Below, in pieces: positions 19,891-32,235 of a stretch of 64,000 bases of DNA. Position numbers and translations under genes: made by a program. The DNA is from Vesta saturnalis (taxonomy: Eukaryota; Arthropoda; Insecta; Coleoptera; Lampyridae), in NCBI GenBank assembly GCA_036346205.1, contig JARFJB010002472.1, positions 734,501 through 798,500 on the forward strand. Reading direction: 5' to 3'. Below the pieces are notes generated by a model. It made no database searches. It saw nothing but the letters and a program-made list of their open reading frames with translations, and had not been told where the DNA came from. Within the stretch, counting starts at the first letter, position 1. Each line of letters opens with the position of its first letter.

Positions 19891-22299
19891 GTAGTTTAGA
19901 AGATGTGGTCATTTTGAATAAAAAAACGTACCTAAATGGGTATCATGTATCGTTTCTAATAAGGCATATTCAAATGATTTTTTTAATAAAACACATTTTG
20001 AAACACAAGCAATAGCCAAGGCAATTAACAAATGATTTTTGTCATTGTAGAAGGGGAGGACTTTATTTGAACTACAATAAGTACTAAAAAAATAAGTTAG
20101 CGATATCATTTTGTGTCGTTGTAGGAAGCTTACTTTGCAGTTGCAGCATGATGTAATTTATTTCTCTCGATTATTTTCGCATTGAGGATCGTTTATAACG
20201 CACTTAAAATTTAAGCGATTCTTTTTTTATGATAGGCTAATTTAGATTTATATTGGAAAAGGGTTGGAATTGAAAATGGCAAGTTCTGAATGATGCTTAA
20301 GTCAGTCTAGCCACAATGTAAGGAGAGGGCTCACACTTTGTTTGCGAGATCTCAATATCCGTGAAAGGGGGTAGTTATGGGGATGGAATAAGTTGTTACA
20401 TACTGTTGGTATATCGAATTACCGTGGAGTAAGTGATCTCCGTTTCCATTAAATAGTATAATGTATTGGTTCACCACATCCCCGAGTTATTTTCTGTAGT
20501 GTATTGTTTGTCTGTAATGACAAAATTTGCACATAGAAATGGTTTTCGTGTTTTTAAGTGCTTAGCTTCAGTCTATGGACCGGCATATTGTTTTTGCGAA
20601 TTAATTTAACGAGATCCTGGGTTAAATGATAACTTTCGCGTATGTTGCCGACTTCGAACAAATAACATAAGCTGCTGTAAATATAATGCTTAAGAAGTTT
20701 CGTGTAAATATGGTTTCGTTTAGTGGATGTGTACATAGCGAGTAAAAGTATTTTAATGTAGTTTCGCCTTATTAAAGTCAAGTTTGATTTGTTAAAGTTT
20801 ATGCTAATATAGATTTAAGAATTAAAACGCTGCAGGTTCCCATTAATCGTATACGGCGAGGAGCGGTTAATGAAATAACTTTGTTGGTAAAAAAAGGAGG
20901 TTCTGACTGACCAATCTGTGTGTGGTGCAGGTGACTATGTTTTTCTGCATTTATATGTGTTGGAGATTCTATTAAGTGTTTATTCGTTCATATTTAAACG
21001 AATGTATACGCCTTTTGGTTTAAGTTTAATTAAGGAACGTTTAGATAGTAATTCAATGTAAGGCATATTCACTCATGAACTATTTCGGACAGCGTTCTGA
21101 TTGTTTCATTTGGTTATTGTTATATAAAATTATGTACCGCCAGTACTGTAAAATTTAGATGTTCGACGATTTCTTTATTTTTATGTCAATTATAATTACT
21201 TAGGATGTATATAAAATAAATTTGGGGGTTGTTGGAATCCTGCAAGAATTATTCCAAATTCGACACATCAATTTTATTTAAGAGTTACGTTTCAGATAAT
21301 AAAAATTATAACTAATAATTTATATTTCATGTGTCTTGGTATTTCGCTGTTTATTTTTCCATAATTCTCGTTATTTTGAATATAGATGTGTAATGTTTAA
21401 AGTGTACACATTCTGTAATCGTCATGTTCACTCACAACGTCATAAATTTTTTACGTACGTTTCTTTTTATGAGAAAAGATCATGAAGTAACGTCAATATT
21501 TTTTGATTCTTAAATGAAGTAAAGTAATTACGTTAAAAAGTTTACAATGATCATTGAATTTTAACGTAACTTTTAAAGGTTTAATGCGATATTTTTTTTT
21601 TAATGTGATCGTATTTGATAGCGGATTGTTTGGTTTACTTACGACTGGTTGTAAATGAAGTAAAGTGATTTCTATTTTCTGAAGTAAGAATTCATTGAAA
21701 ATTAAAGTTATACAAGCTTTTTGTTAAGTAGCCAGTCGTTTTAAAAGTAGTTTTAAATTATAAAGGAACGTAAAATTATGTAGTAAGTCAGTCGTTGACC
21801 GAGTAGCTGTTTGTTTTGTTTGGCGCATATGAGGGCTTTGCGAATAGTTGCAAAATCTTGAAGGTATTTTTATAGGAATCAACATACCGATTGGAGATTT
21901 CAGTCATTGGCATGATTTCCAAAGGGTAAGCAATTTTTTTCTTTGAAAATGAACTGTATTTTTCTGGAACATAGGTATTGCATCCCGAAATCGACGTTTA
22001 ATACATTTTAGGGTTTTTTAATTTTCACGTTTAATTTTGTTGTAGTGGCGTATTTTTGGTGTTTTAAATTGAAGAATTAATTATCGTATTTTAATTCAGT
22101 TTTTGGTTATTTGAGAGAACAATTTTTTTTGGTTTATCGAGATTTAGAGAGTTTTGGGTTTTATTTTCGCAATGTTGCGGGTTTTACATAAAGTTTAAAA
22201 TTTCAGGTGAACTTCGAGTAGATATTTTGGAATAATAGAGTTTTTAGTAGTAGAGTAGTTTATTTTTGAGTGAACTCTTGGGCTTCCTGCTAGACCAAT
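19891..22299. other. Non-coding interior, no recognised gene
   Basis: AT-rich. A 75-codon minus-strand frame at 20554-20781 has no recognised relatives. An 11-bp stem TTACGTTAAAA (21528-21538) and TTTTAACGTAA (21559-21569) is present. Confidence 0.35.
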
Positions 22300-23300
22300 C
22301 TAAGATCTCTTCATGACGTTTTCTCGCTATACATGTGTTTAACAGGTGGCGCCTTGTTGACATTTTCATCCAATTCTGACGATTTTGGAGTTGTGACGAG
22401 TACCTCTTTTACAACATTATGTAAGAACATCGCCCTCACCACTGATCCATGCCGTGGCACAAAATGCCTTTACGGACTGGATTACCTAATGAGTATTTGG
22501 ACTGTAACAACTTCATATAAATAAGCGCGAATAGGTAAAGCGCAGTGTGGCGGCGCTTCATCTTGTTGAAAAAAGAGGTAACGGTGGTGTATATCGGACT
22601 CTTCTAAATACGAATACAACGTTATTAGAGCTAGGATGTAGTCATTATGAAGAAAGTCTAAATATCTTGCACCGGTAAGAGTATCCTCGGAGAAGTAAGG
22701 ACCTATAAATCTGCTGTCAACTATGCCGCAATTTTTGAGTGTTTTGGGTATGGTATTCCGTGAACCAATGAGGATTTTCGGTTGCCCAATAACGACAAGT
22801 TTGTCTGTTCATATGGCCATTTAAAGGAAATGTTGCTTCATCAGGAAAAATTATTCTTTTTACAAAATAACATAATTGTTGCATTTATACACAAAATTCA
22901 TTTCGCGATAAAAATCATCTCCCCACAGCTCGTGAAGTAAGCATATCTTGTAGGGATGGAACTGCTCTCTTTTCAACACTTTATGCACAGTAGATCTCGC
23001 CACACTGATATTATTAGCCGTGTCCGTAGTTGTGGTATTAGAATTATCTGCATTGCTAACACAATGTTCAACTGATCTCTTCACTTATCGATTTTCGACC
23101 AGATTTTCTCATACCCCGAACATGTCCAAATTCCAGAAATTTCGGTCAACCCTACTTACCATGCTTTGGCTAATGGATGGCCGATCAGGGTGAGTTGCAT
23201 TAATCAACGCGACCACCTCTGATTGAGTGCGCGACTTATCTCCGAAACCAAGCAGACAAAGGATTTCAATTCTTTCACGTTCGCTTGATTTCCTCACATT
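22300..23300 (-). pseudogene. DUF4817-group mariner-like transposase, decayed
   Basis: Reading leftward: ERERIEILCLLGFGDKSRTQ, SEVVALINATHPDRPSISQS and MVSRV form the N-terminal helix-turn-helix (a GDkSRTQ.EV..L.N..HPDRP.ISQSTVS pattern familiar from insect elements). Then NISVARSTVHKVLKREQFHP and YK, followed by FPDEATFPLNGHMNRQTCRY (first Asp) and WATENPHW. Further on is a frame with FQQDEAPPHCA (second Asp), and RAYLYEVV near 22500. The third Asp region is not readable. At least three frameshifts. Only the first two catalytic positions are recognisable. Confidence 0.75.
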
Positions 23301-23706
23301 ACAAAATAATGGTAAAGTAGTTACTACATAAACTCACGATAATAATGCTTTAACAAAATGTATAATTTAACGTTTTCTTACATTGACAATGAGATTCTGA
23401 CATTTTTAATGCTTACGATAATTTTTGTTCAACATTTCCTTATATAACCATCGTCCATATTTACCTTGTCGTACATAAAAATATGTACCCTTTCTAATTC
23501 TGCAATAAAAAATGGGGGTTGACATTTAAGCAAAATGTCGACGATGTCATATCTTTTTCTTGGCACACCCTGTATATTTAACTTTCAAATGAAAAAATTC
23601 TAAATTGGGAATAAAAATCGACGGGTCCCAACGTTTTGTTCCTAAACTTCCATTGGAATTTTACTCGAATTTATCCGTTACTTTAAGAACGCACTGTATA
23701 AAGTAG

Positions 23707-26639
23707 TGGTCGTAAAAATTCAATAACGATAACATTTCGTTTAATAGAATTCTTTTTGGAGTAACTGAATAGCCGTTATTTTTCTTTTAACAAACTTTCA
23801 TGTTTACCTTAATTATACCCGTGCTCACATCCCTATGGTAGCATTAAACAGTAATTTGGTTACTTAACGCAATCAATTTAATTTAATTTAGCTTACTCTA
23901 ATTATATCGTTTTGGTTATTTGGATTATAATCGAAAATATGGGCTGTTCATATCGCAATCAAATAGCAATTTACATTACATGCAGATTCGTGAATTTGTA
24001 CCATTTACTGCGGTTAATAAACGTCTGTGGTATCTTTAATAGTAATTTATGCATCTAGAGAGTAAAATATCGGATTTAGTCCCAACATGAAGAGTATTTT
24101 TGAGCATAGCTATAGAAACATTTATGCAAGCGCTAAGGCAGCCTTTAATCCCGCGAAATCCAGGGCGTGCAAAAAAGTTAATTGTATGCTTTATTGCAAT
24201 TTCAAATAAATGTCAAAACGTTTAAAACTTCGCATGATAAACGATCTTTTACCATTTAAAGCTCAAAAATTGTAGTACTTCATCCAAACTTTAAGTTCAT
24301 TTCATATTGATTATTACTATCAATCCATAGTTTATTTAAGGTGGTCAATGCTTTAATGGCTTGCTCATTTTATCTAATTGGCTTACATAATAAACCATTA
24401 TGAAAGTCAGTTGTAATTCATAATGATGTGGTTTGTAAAATAATTTATTTTTGTTGAGGTAACATGCTTATCCATTTATAATAACTGGAGGATACTAACA
24501 ATTCAGTGCTATAAGTAAAATATTACTAGAATTTGAATCACATTATTTTTTTATTTAAGGTTGCAAATTACACAATATTCCTATTATAAAAAAGATCTTT
24601 CTAAAATTTTGTGTCGCGTTCGTCCATTAGAAAACTTGGTTTTAAGACACTGTTCTAAATCATTCAACAAAAAATTAGTCTTATGAGTTATTTTTATAGT
24701 AAGAATAAACACGTAAATTAAGTTGAGCAATTGAAGAGTTTTGAAACTCTTGCTCCGATACAAAATAAAGTTTTCTTTTTATCTCTAGGGCGTATATAAT
24801 TCATAATGTGGGCAATGCGTTTAATACAAAGTCAAAATTAAATGTATAATAACTAAAAATGCTGAAAATCCTTAAATCTGCAACCCCCTTGAAAGTAGTG
24901 TGAAAACCCTTCAGGTGTAACTTTAACAGTATTTCTATTTGGCGTGTAATATAAGTGTGGGTATACTACCATATGCTCTTAAAACACAATAAACACTTCG
25001 AGATTATTTCAGTAACGGGGTTCCTTGAAAAAGTCAGAACTATTAGAAGTGAAACTTGAGTCTTTAGTAATGGTGTTTCTTTTATCAGTTTGTTGTTGGT
25101 AATGGGCTGAGAGAGGTAGTTAGTAACTTCAGCTATCTGCAGCCAAATGTTTCAGTCGGAGAGTAGAACGAACGTGTCAATTTGTAAATGAAACAAACTG
25201 GAAAAGACTGGTAATTACAGACCTTTTGGAGTTCTACATTAGTTAATCTTTCTCACTTGGAATTTACTTTTGAACTTTAAGAAAGATAAATATATAGTGT
25301 AAACTAAAATAATATGAAAGGCAAGAGCAATTACAATTAAAAAATTTTAAAACTTCATCAAATTAAAATACATAATTTAAACATTTCTTGTTGAATTCTA
25401 AACGCTTTCCCAGAAGTTTGAAAATGCTAATAAAGATTATTGATTGCGTCGGCCAAGTTTTAATTGATATTAATAACACCACTTTAGTACTTTAAAATTT
25501 AATAAACTAATGTAGTTTTAAAACCAATTAACCAATTATAATACAAATGGTGATAAAAACTAGCTTTAATTTTATTAGAAACTTGTTTCAGTAATAATAG
25601 TTTATTAACAACAAAAAGGGTAAGCAAAGTTTTGTCAAACTTTGATCAGTTATTACTATTTGGATAATTTAATACGCTGGTGAGATTAGTCATTTATGTC
25701 ATATGCTCACGTACAACACTGAAATACTCCAATCTGAACACAAATTAGGTATATTCATTACGCCTGAAAGGGAGATATCCCAATGATGAGACTGACAATC
25801 TGTTGTAGCTTACTAAATTTTTTGTATTAAAACCACAAATCAATTACATGTCAATGCACTTGGCATTATACCGATACTAATTTTGAAAATTGGTGTATGT
25901 AACAATTAATCATTTTGTACATAACTGAGTTTGTTATTAAAGTTTAAATAATGTGCAGAGCCCAACAATTATGTACTAAGATTGTTAATAAGAGTATGTG
26001 AGAATATCTAAGCAATTTTGGAAAATTGTAACTTACTATCGATGTTCCTAACTGACAGGATTATAAATAGAATTATACACGGTGGCAAAAATCTCACTAC
26101 GTTGTCTGGGTAACTTCGTTATTATAAGAGATACAAAGGTGGTTAAATTAGCAAAGTTGGCAGAATTAGATGAAGATTTAGAACCCGGCAAAAAAATTGA
26201 CCATTGTTGCCAAATTTCCTATTTATTTGAGCAAAACTGAAAAACGTTAAGATTTTTAATCAACGTTGGCTCGTCAGTTATTAAAAATACAATAAAATCT
26301 TAAAGAGGTCTTTAATAGATCATTTTAAGATTAACCAGATGCACTACTCAAAAAAATTTTTTAATCACTGCTTTTTGAGTTACAACACTAACTTACCCTT
26401 TTTTTAAATAGCCATAAGTAAAAGTTAGCTTATTAAATTACTTATTCTTTTGTGATTTCAACAATATAGAGTTTTGTACATCTAATTTTAATAACTTCAA
26501 AGATTAAAAAAAAAGAATCATTTAATTAAATACATCGTTATGGCTACGATAAAACAATAATTAGGTAAAAATAAAACAAGAACGACGAAAAAAATTCGCA
26601 TTGTAAAGTACTTCTACCATTATTAATGTTTAATTTTAA
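23707..26639. other. 2.9 kb AT-rich region without recognised genes
   Basis: I see no coding signature on either strand. CGGTGGCAAAAATCTCACTA near 26080 could be an element end belonging to the transposase downstream, but a matching right end was not found. Confidence 0.4.
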
Positions 26640-27700
26640 CACAATTGAAGATCAAAACAAAGTTTCAAAGTGACCGCCGTTAGGTTGTACCCAAAATTGA
26701 CAAGGTTTAATAATGTTGTTTTGAACTTTTCGTAATGTGGATTTTCTTACAGAATTAATAGCAATATAAATCTTTTATTTTAAATTATTTATATAAGTTG
26801 GTTTTTCTGTGTACAACTTTTCTTTTATTATTACCTACAAAAAAAATCTAACGGAGTAAGATGCAGTAATCTCGGGGGCCAAACAATTATACCAAGTGTT
26901 GGAAGTGTGTTTGGAAATCTTTCGTTCAAGAAATCCATAACTAATCGAGTTATGTGATGGATCTCCGTCTTGCTGAAAATATTGCAGATTGCGAATTGTA
27001 TTCAAAGGTACATTATCCAGAATTTCTTCCAAATTGGTAAAAAAAAATCTTTCGTAGACTTCTGCGTTCAAATTTTTGTTGTAGAAATAAGGTCCCAAGA
27101 TTTTTGTACCAAACAATTACAGAAAGCACTCGTTGATCCCGCCTTTCTACTATGAGATGTGGATTCTCTGTACACCAATACACGTGGGTTTTTCTATTAA
27201 ATATTAAATTGTTAGCGAATTTTGCTTCATCGGTGCAAAGGATTTTATACGAAAAATTTTGATCTATCTCAAAATTTCGAATAAACCAATTATCATACTC
27301 TGGTCTTCTTTGTAAATCAGTTGGATATAACGCATTTCCTACGTGATGGCGATATGGCTTTCGCTTTAAAATTAATCTTGATTCTTCTTTAGAAATACCA
27401 CACTCCACACCTACTTTCCTAACAGACGCAGTTGGTTTGAAATTTGAATATGACAAAACATTGTTTTCAGTTTCAACATTAAAATTTTTTGGCGCATCTT
27501 TTGGTTTGGAAAAGGATTCAAACATTTTTAAATTTTCTTCCATTTTACCAAAAATATGCTTGTTCGGTTGACGTCGTTGCATATAAGTTTGAAATTATAA
27601 CTCGGAAGCTCTGTCTGAATCGTTTGCTTCTGGAATGCATTTTAGAAACTCTTCTAAACGCACTTCTACAGTAATTATCCAAGCAAAACGAACTTATTAA
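26640..27700 (-). pseudogene. DUF4817-group transposase (27 kb lineage)
   Basis: The longest frame (189 aa, 27582-27013) gives RRQPNKHIFGKMEENLKMFE (helix-turn-helix region, RRQP block), SVRKVGVECGISKEESRLIL, NWFIRNFEIDQNFSYKILCT then DEAKFANNLIFNRKTHVYWC (first Asp) and TENPHLIVERRDQRVLSVIV. A second frame continues FGTKILGPYFYNKNLNAEVY and YFQQDGDPSHNS (second Asp). The third Asp segment is garbled after a shift (WYNCLAPEITASYS in place of WPpRSPDLTPxDF). NGGHFET near 26660 marks the C-terminus. It is close in style to the fragment at 32.2-32.8 kb. The two overlapping main frames point to one frameshift in an otherwise readable gene. Confidence 0.8.
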
Positions 27701-28282
27701 GATTGATAAATTCAATGATTAAACTTAATAAAATTGGACAATGCGTTAGAATATTGTTTTTATTGGACGATTTTCAAGTGTAATACTGTATAACACTATT
27801 TAAAAAAAGTATTCTGACTAAATTTATTTCTTCTTATTCATTGGTTAACTTTTAACACTTTTTTTGTGGTTCGTACCTAGAAAGCCGGCAGTAGATTACA
27901 AACCGCTCATTTATGTTTAATAGAATTACATCAAAACTGCTGTTATATCAACAATGTTACCAGGTTCGATATTGGCGAATTTTGGACATTTTTTCCAAAA
28001 AGATACCTTTCCAATGTCGTAACTTAAACTAGATAATATTACTATTTCAAAGGTGTACTACCCATACGTAAGTTCCACCTTTTGATAATTTCTACAACTC
28101 TACCTACAGTTGAGCACACGAGAATAAAATTACGAAATATTTTTTTTTCTGTCGGTATATTTACACAAACATAAAATACAAAAGATATGACAATACGGAG
28201 AGCCGTAAATAAAAAAAATCCTCTGCTAGTGTAAATTCTAGGTACAGCTTGTAGACTATCTCGTAAGATCTTGAACATTTTT
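27701..28282. other. Spacer without recognised gene
   Basis: A 78-codon minus-strand frame (28042-28278) has hydrophobic content but no recognised relatives. Nothing else is seen. Confidence 0.3.
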
Positions 28283-28450
28283 CTTTGATTGCAAATTTAA
28301 AACTTAATCCAACTTTTATTTTTGATACTGTATTTAATTGTAGGTTTAATTATATATTTCATATTATTTTATACTATATTTTTTTTTACTGCAAATTCAA
28401 AATTTAATCTAATGTTTACCTTTGTTACCATATTTAATCTTAACTACAAT
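28283..28450 (+). repeat. Degenerate two-copy tandem repeat, unit about 100 bp
   Basis: TGCAAATTTAAAACTTAATC (from about 28290) is followed 100 bp later by TGCAAATTCAAAATTTAATC. Both are followed by TTT/TACC stretches and TATTTAATTG or TATTTAATCT. An old duplication with no coding content. Confidence 0.6.
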
Positions 28451-28712
28451 TAGTTAATCCTAAAGGTAGGCAATTAAAGACGGGACGCCTCACAGGGTCA
28501 TTATGGTTATTTATTACTACCCTTCAATTAAATAAAAGTGAAATTTAAGAAATAGAAAGGTTAAGTTATTCACGACAATAATAAAATAGATTTTATTAGT
28601 TTCAAACGACAATAACATGCAAGTTGAAACCTAAATTATAAACCAAAATAAACAAATTATTTTAATTTTAATGCTGTCAACAGCCACGGAACTAATCATA
28701 AACAGATTGAGG

Positions 28713-28768
28713 TACTATATAACCTATGTATGATATTTTTTACTATATAACCTATGTGTGATCTTTTT
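28713..28768 (+). repeat. 28-bp tandem duplication
   Basis: TACTATATAACCTATGTaTG followed by ATaTTTTTT is repeated once with two substitutions (28741-28768). It sits about 350 bp upstream of the plus-strand LINE. Confidence 0.9.
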
Positions 28769-29248
28769 TTTTTTGATTAGGTTAATCAATATTCAGATTT
28801 GTTTTCAATATAGTTGCTTTACTTTACAATCGTGTAACAATTTTTTTTGCATTATGCAGTATACATTAACTAGTTTTCTTTTCAGCTCTAATATTTTACA
28901 ACTTCATAGGTGGAAGGCGTGTATACCCCACGCCGCCCGGTGCAATACCACTATCTTTACCATTGTCTCCTTAATATACATGCTCCAACTTTCAAAGCTC
29001 GACAAGGCCTGCCGGTCACAATCTTCTTTATACCTTATGTACTCATCAACATGCACTAGCCAAGTGTGGAGTTTTAATAGCTAAACCTTGAAAATGAGGA
29101 GTTCTAAAACAGACGTTATACCTCAAGTGAGTAAGACGAAACGCCCACACTCCCACATCGATTCGTCGATCCGTGCCAAGCATTCTGGGGTGGGGGGGAT
29201 TCGTCAACGCCAAAATCAAGACTAAAAAGAGCAAGATCTGCCGGGAAT

Positions 29249-29960
29249 AAAATCCTGTCCCATTTGGATGCTCGGCAGGACAGGACTGAATCAACCTCGG
29301 TCATCAAAAGCACCAATATTCCAATACATTACTGCAAGATACGTGGTATCACGTCGAAACTTACTGCTGTCAACCTACACCTTGAACAAGGGCAACCGGA
29401 CGTTCTGTTTCTATCAGACACTCGAGTCTCCCCTGGAAGCACTGATTCGTCTGACCTGAAATTTCCCAGATACAACCTCCGCTCTAACTTTCGCTTTAAA
29501 GGAGGAGTATGTGCGTATAGCAAGAACAAAGTAGTTTGTAAAAGGATGTCCACTTTGGAAAACAACAAATTCAACGTAATTTGGATGAAACACTCTGGGC
29601 CTCAATTTGGGAAGTTCTTTTGTTTGTACAGGTCACCCAATGATAATAACTGAAAATAGACTACCCCGTATCACAGTTTCCGTCTTGCTATATCTCAATT
29701 CTGGGAGGTTTTAATGTCTACAACTCCCATTGGCTTCAATTTTCATCTAACATTAATCCCACAGGTCACAGTGCAGAAGCATTTGCTGTATTCTGTGATC
29801 TCACACAAATCATTTCCGAACCAACCAAAATCGCTGACCACCCTAACCGCACTCAACATATGCTGGACCTATTAATTCCTTCTAACCCACTTGTCTATAA
29901 AACTAGAGTCCTTTCCCCACTTGCTCAATCAGACAGAAATATGTGGCATTCTAAATCAGC
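29249..29960 (+). pseudogene. Jockey LINE endonuclease (EEP domain)
   Basis: The frame reads YCKIRGITSKLTAVNLHLEQ, GQPDVLFLSDTRVSP (the ETK strand appears as SDT), FRFKGGVCAYSKNKVVC, NKFNVIWMKHSGPQ, FGKFFCLYRSPNDNN, then a stop. A different frame continues ILGGFNVYNSHW (the GDFN/H strand), CDLTQIISEPTKIADHPNRT and MLDLLIPSNPLVYKTRVLSP then LAQSD. The product would nick chromosomal DNA to prime target-site reverse transcription. The catalytic Glu of the ETK motif is replaced and at least one frameshift is present, so it is inactive. Confidence 0.85.
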
Positions 29961-31380
29961 TAACTGGAGCGAACTGCGAAACTTTTTTGCAACCTTCCTC
30001 TGGCGTAAGTATTGCTTTAAACGATCCTTCTCTTCAAACATTGCTCTTTCAATAACTGAAGTTATCTTGATGGTATGGAGTTATCCATTCCCAAAAAATA
30101 TAATCGCGTAGGACATGTCCGTCTCCAACCATGGTTTAATAGGGCTTGCATTGATGCATTATCGCAAAAGCATGAACTCTATACCAAATGGAAATCAAAT
30201 TATTCTGTCGTAAATAACACAAGGAATAGTTGCAAAAGCGTCATCACGAAGGCCAAAAAGATGTATGAAGAACGCAAATGCAAAGAATTAGTATCATGTT
30301 CTCTGGGTAGTCGTAAATTTTGTTCATTAACTAAATCCATCAGTAAAAACTTTAGGTACATCTTCTTTTCCTCCCATTACGTCTCGTGACGGAGCTATAG
30401 CAGATGATACTGCTGACAAAGCCAACCTCTTTGTCTATTACTTTGCGTCAATTTCATGTCTCAGTGATTCTGGTAAAATTGTGCTGTCGGTCGCCCAAAT
30501 CTACGCCATACGCTATAAAACCAGTACACTTTCGATACAAGCCCCTAGAATCAATTATCAATAAACTTGACTCAAACAAGGCGACTAGCCCTGACGGTAT
30601 TGCAGCTACCCCGAGCTAGTACCTGTATTGTCGATCTCCATGTCATCTGGAGAGTTTCCCTCATCGTGGAGCCTATTCCTAAAAAGGGCAATGAAACAGA
30701 ACTATCGGCAAATAGTTATCACTTTCATTCTATCGAAAATGATGGAAAAATCCATCAACCACCAACTAACTTCGTTTCTCGAGTCCAATATACTCCTCAA
30801 CGATCACCAGTATGGGTTCAGACAGAGTCGTTCAACGGGCGATCTTCTTGCATATGTTACCGTACTTTGAAATAACACATTAGAAAGGTCGCAGTAGCTG
30901 TAGATAATTCAAAGGCTTTTAACCAGGTTTGGCACAAGTGCTTACTTGCCAAGCTCATGTCGTTCGGATTATCCGATACGCTCAACAACTGGATCTCCAG
31001 CTTCCTAGACGTATACGTGTTGCCGTCAATGGCTTCTTTTCGAAAGAATCAATTATTAACGCGGGCGTACCCCAAGGATCAGCAATAGCTTCCACACTTT
31101 TCCTGCTATACATAAATGACCTCATTTCCTCAACAAATAACCCGATCCATTGTTTTTCAGACGACAGCACTTTAAATTGTAGTTCTTCTCAGTTTTCCCA
31201 CGACAATAAGTCTAGTTAGTTAAAGTGAAAATGGCAGCCTGAATAAACAGTGACCTAGAACGTATCCTTGAATGAGGAAGGAATAATCTACTCACGTTCA
31301 ACGCCGACAAAACTCAGTGTTGCCTTGTGTCCGCCAAGAAAGACCGATCATTTTCTGCTATAAATATAAATGACCTGTAC
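29961..31380 (+). pseudogene. Jockey LINE connector and reverse transcriptase
   Basis: Visible blocks: RLQPWFNRACIDALSQKHEL and YTKWKSN (connector), LESIINKLDSNKATSPDGIA (the KAPGPDGI motif with Gly lost), SGEFPSSW, LSKMMEKSINHQLTSFLESN, QYGFRQSRSTGDLLAYV (RT motif with GFR..RST.D.L), then IINAGVPQGSAIASTLFLLY, INDLISSTNNPIHCFSDDST (the active-site box, SDD in place of ADD), and LLTFNADKTQCCLVSAKKDR. Both palm aspartates remain in this copy, unlike the 17 kb copy. Frame changes occur near 30390, 30620, 30880 and 31220. Confidence 0.85.
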
Positions 31381-31439
31381 CTCAAGCTTTCAAATTGTAT
31401 TTCCATGTGAAGGATGTCCGTACCATCGAACCTATCATG

Positions 31440-31978
31440 GGGTGACTAGTTTTTGTCTGCCTGCAAAATAGCTGCCTTTAAATTGGGCTTCCTCTACAAA
31501 TCTAAACAGTACTTCACATTAAAATAACTCCCTTTGCTGTATAACCCTCAAATTCGACCTCATGTGGAATACAATTCCCACCTCTGGGTCAGTGCTCCCC
31601 AATACGCCCTTGATATGGTAAACTGCATGCAAAAAAGTGCTGTAAGACTCTCTAACATCTGACTTACACTCTCTTCAGCATAGAAGAACAGTGTCGGTTC
31701 TTTCCTTGTTCTATCGCATTACAATGGCAAGTGTGTCTCCGAAACACACTCCTTAATACCTTCGCAGGCTATATTCGTTAGGAGCACTCTGTTTGCATAT
31801 ACACACCATAATTACGCACTCAACGCTCCACATGGTTACAATAAACGGGCGCAATCTACATTTTTTCCACACGGCGACCAAATTGTGGAATGCACTGCCC
31901 AGTTCCTGTTTCCCTCCAAACTTTGATAACAATATCTCTAACCCCCTCCCAGAGTTCCTGAGTGCTTTAGCATGTTAG
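31440..31978 (+). pseudogene. Jockey LINE C-terminal region
   Basis: Readable: KIAAFKLGFLYKSKQYF, HVEYNSHLWVSAPQYALDMV and NCMQKSAVR, then HSTLHMVTINGRNLHFFHTA and TKLWNALPSSCFPPNFDNN. These blocks match the post-RT portion of Jockey ORF2 (rigFLyRskqyF; CSHlWggAP...LD.vq.rA.R; FF.rTa.LWNsLP...FP). The frame ends at the TAG at 31976. Confidence 0.8.
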
Positions 31979-32235
31979 GCAAATCTTCGCCTGTTTAGGA
32001 ACATTATTAGTACAAAAAGAAAAATAAATAAAAATCTCAATTTTTTTAACCCAGCTAAAGTATATTTTTGGATTCTTCGTAAAATTTTACGGCAACTTTA
32101 TGTAGTATATTCTTTAACCGGGTTACCTTTCACCACGAAAACGTGAAATTAGGAAAATCATGTACCACTTAAATTACAATGCAAGTAACAAAGTGTGCTT
32201 TGACGTAGTACTTCCCCAAAATTTATTAAAAATCG

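Larger units (their letters stand above)
19521..23572 (-). mobile_element. TA-flanked DUF4817-group transposon with CAGGGTGTGCCA ends
   Basis: CAGGGTGTGCCAGAAAAACA begins at 19521 after TA, and TTCTTGGCACACCCTG ends at 23572 before TA. The inverted similarity continues inward for about 110-125 bp on each side (to 19632 and from 23448). The length is 4052 bp. A minus-strand transposase remnant occupies 22300-23300. The 2.6 kb between 19640 and 22250 is non-coding apart from a cluster of MITE-type ends at 19638-19890, so it has probably received insertions. Confidence 0.8.
19393..23706. repeat. Outer inverted repeats (about 125 bp) enclosing a 4 kb transposon
   Basis: The segment 19393-19518 (TATAGTGCGTTTGTAAAG ... 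GACCCGTCC ... CAATTTAGAATTTTTT) recurs inverted at 23575-23706 (...AATTCTAAATTGGG... GACGGGTCCCAACG ... TTTAAGAACGCACTGTATA). Both copies lie directly outside the CAGGGTGTGCC ends of the inner element, so a terminus of type CAGTGCGTTcTTAAAG encloses a terminus of type CAGGGTGTGCCA on both sides at the same distance. Confidence 0.85.
29100..32035 (+). mobile_element. Jockey-type LINE, plus strand, nearly collinear but full of lesions
   Basis: Endonuclease (29249-29960), connector, reverse transcriptase (30500-31380), post-RT and C-terminal region (31440-31978), then an A-rich 3' end near 32035 (AAAAAGAAAAATAAATAAAA). ORF1 is not recognisable: the LINE is 5'-truncated, or ORF1 lies in the degraded 28.9-29.2 kb stretch. 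It is of the same family as the minus-strand relic at 16.6-18.8 kb but better preserved. Confidence 0.85.

Noticed and set aside
23707..26639. Host gene exons
   Set aside because: No frame shows a recognisable domain, codon bias or convincing splice-site arrangement.
26080..28000. Terminal inverted repeats for the 27 kb transposase (CGGTGGCAAAAATC and a TGTTACCAGG-type right end)
   Set aside because: The candidate ends do not match beyond a few bases.
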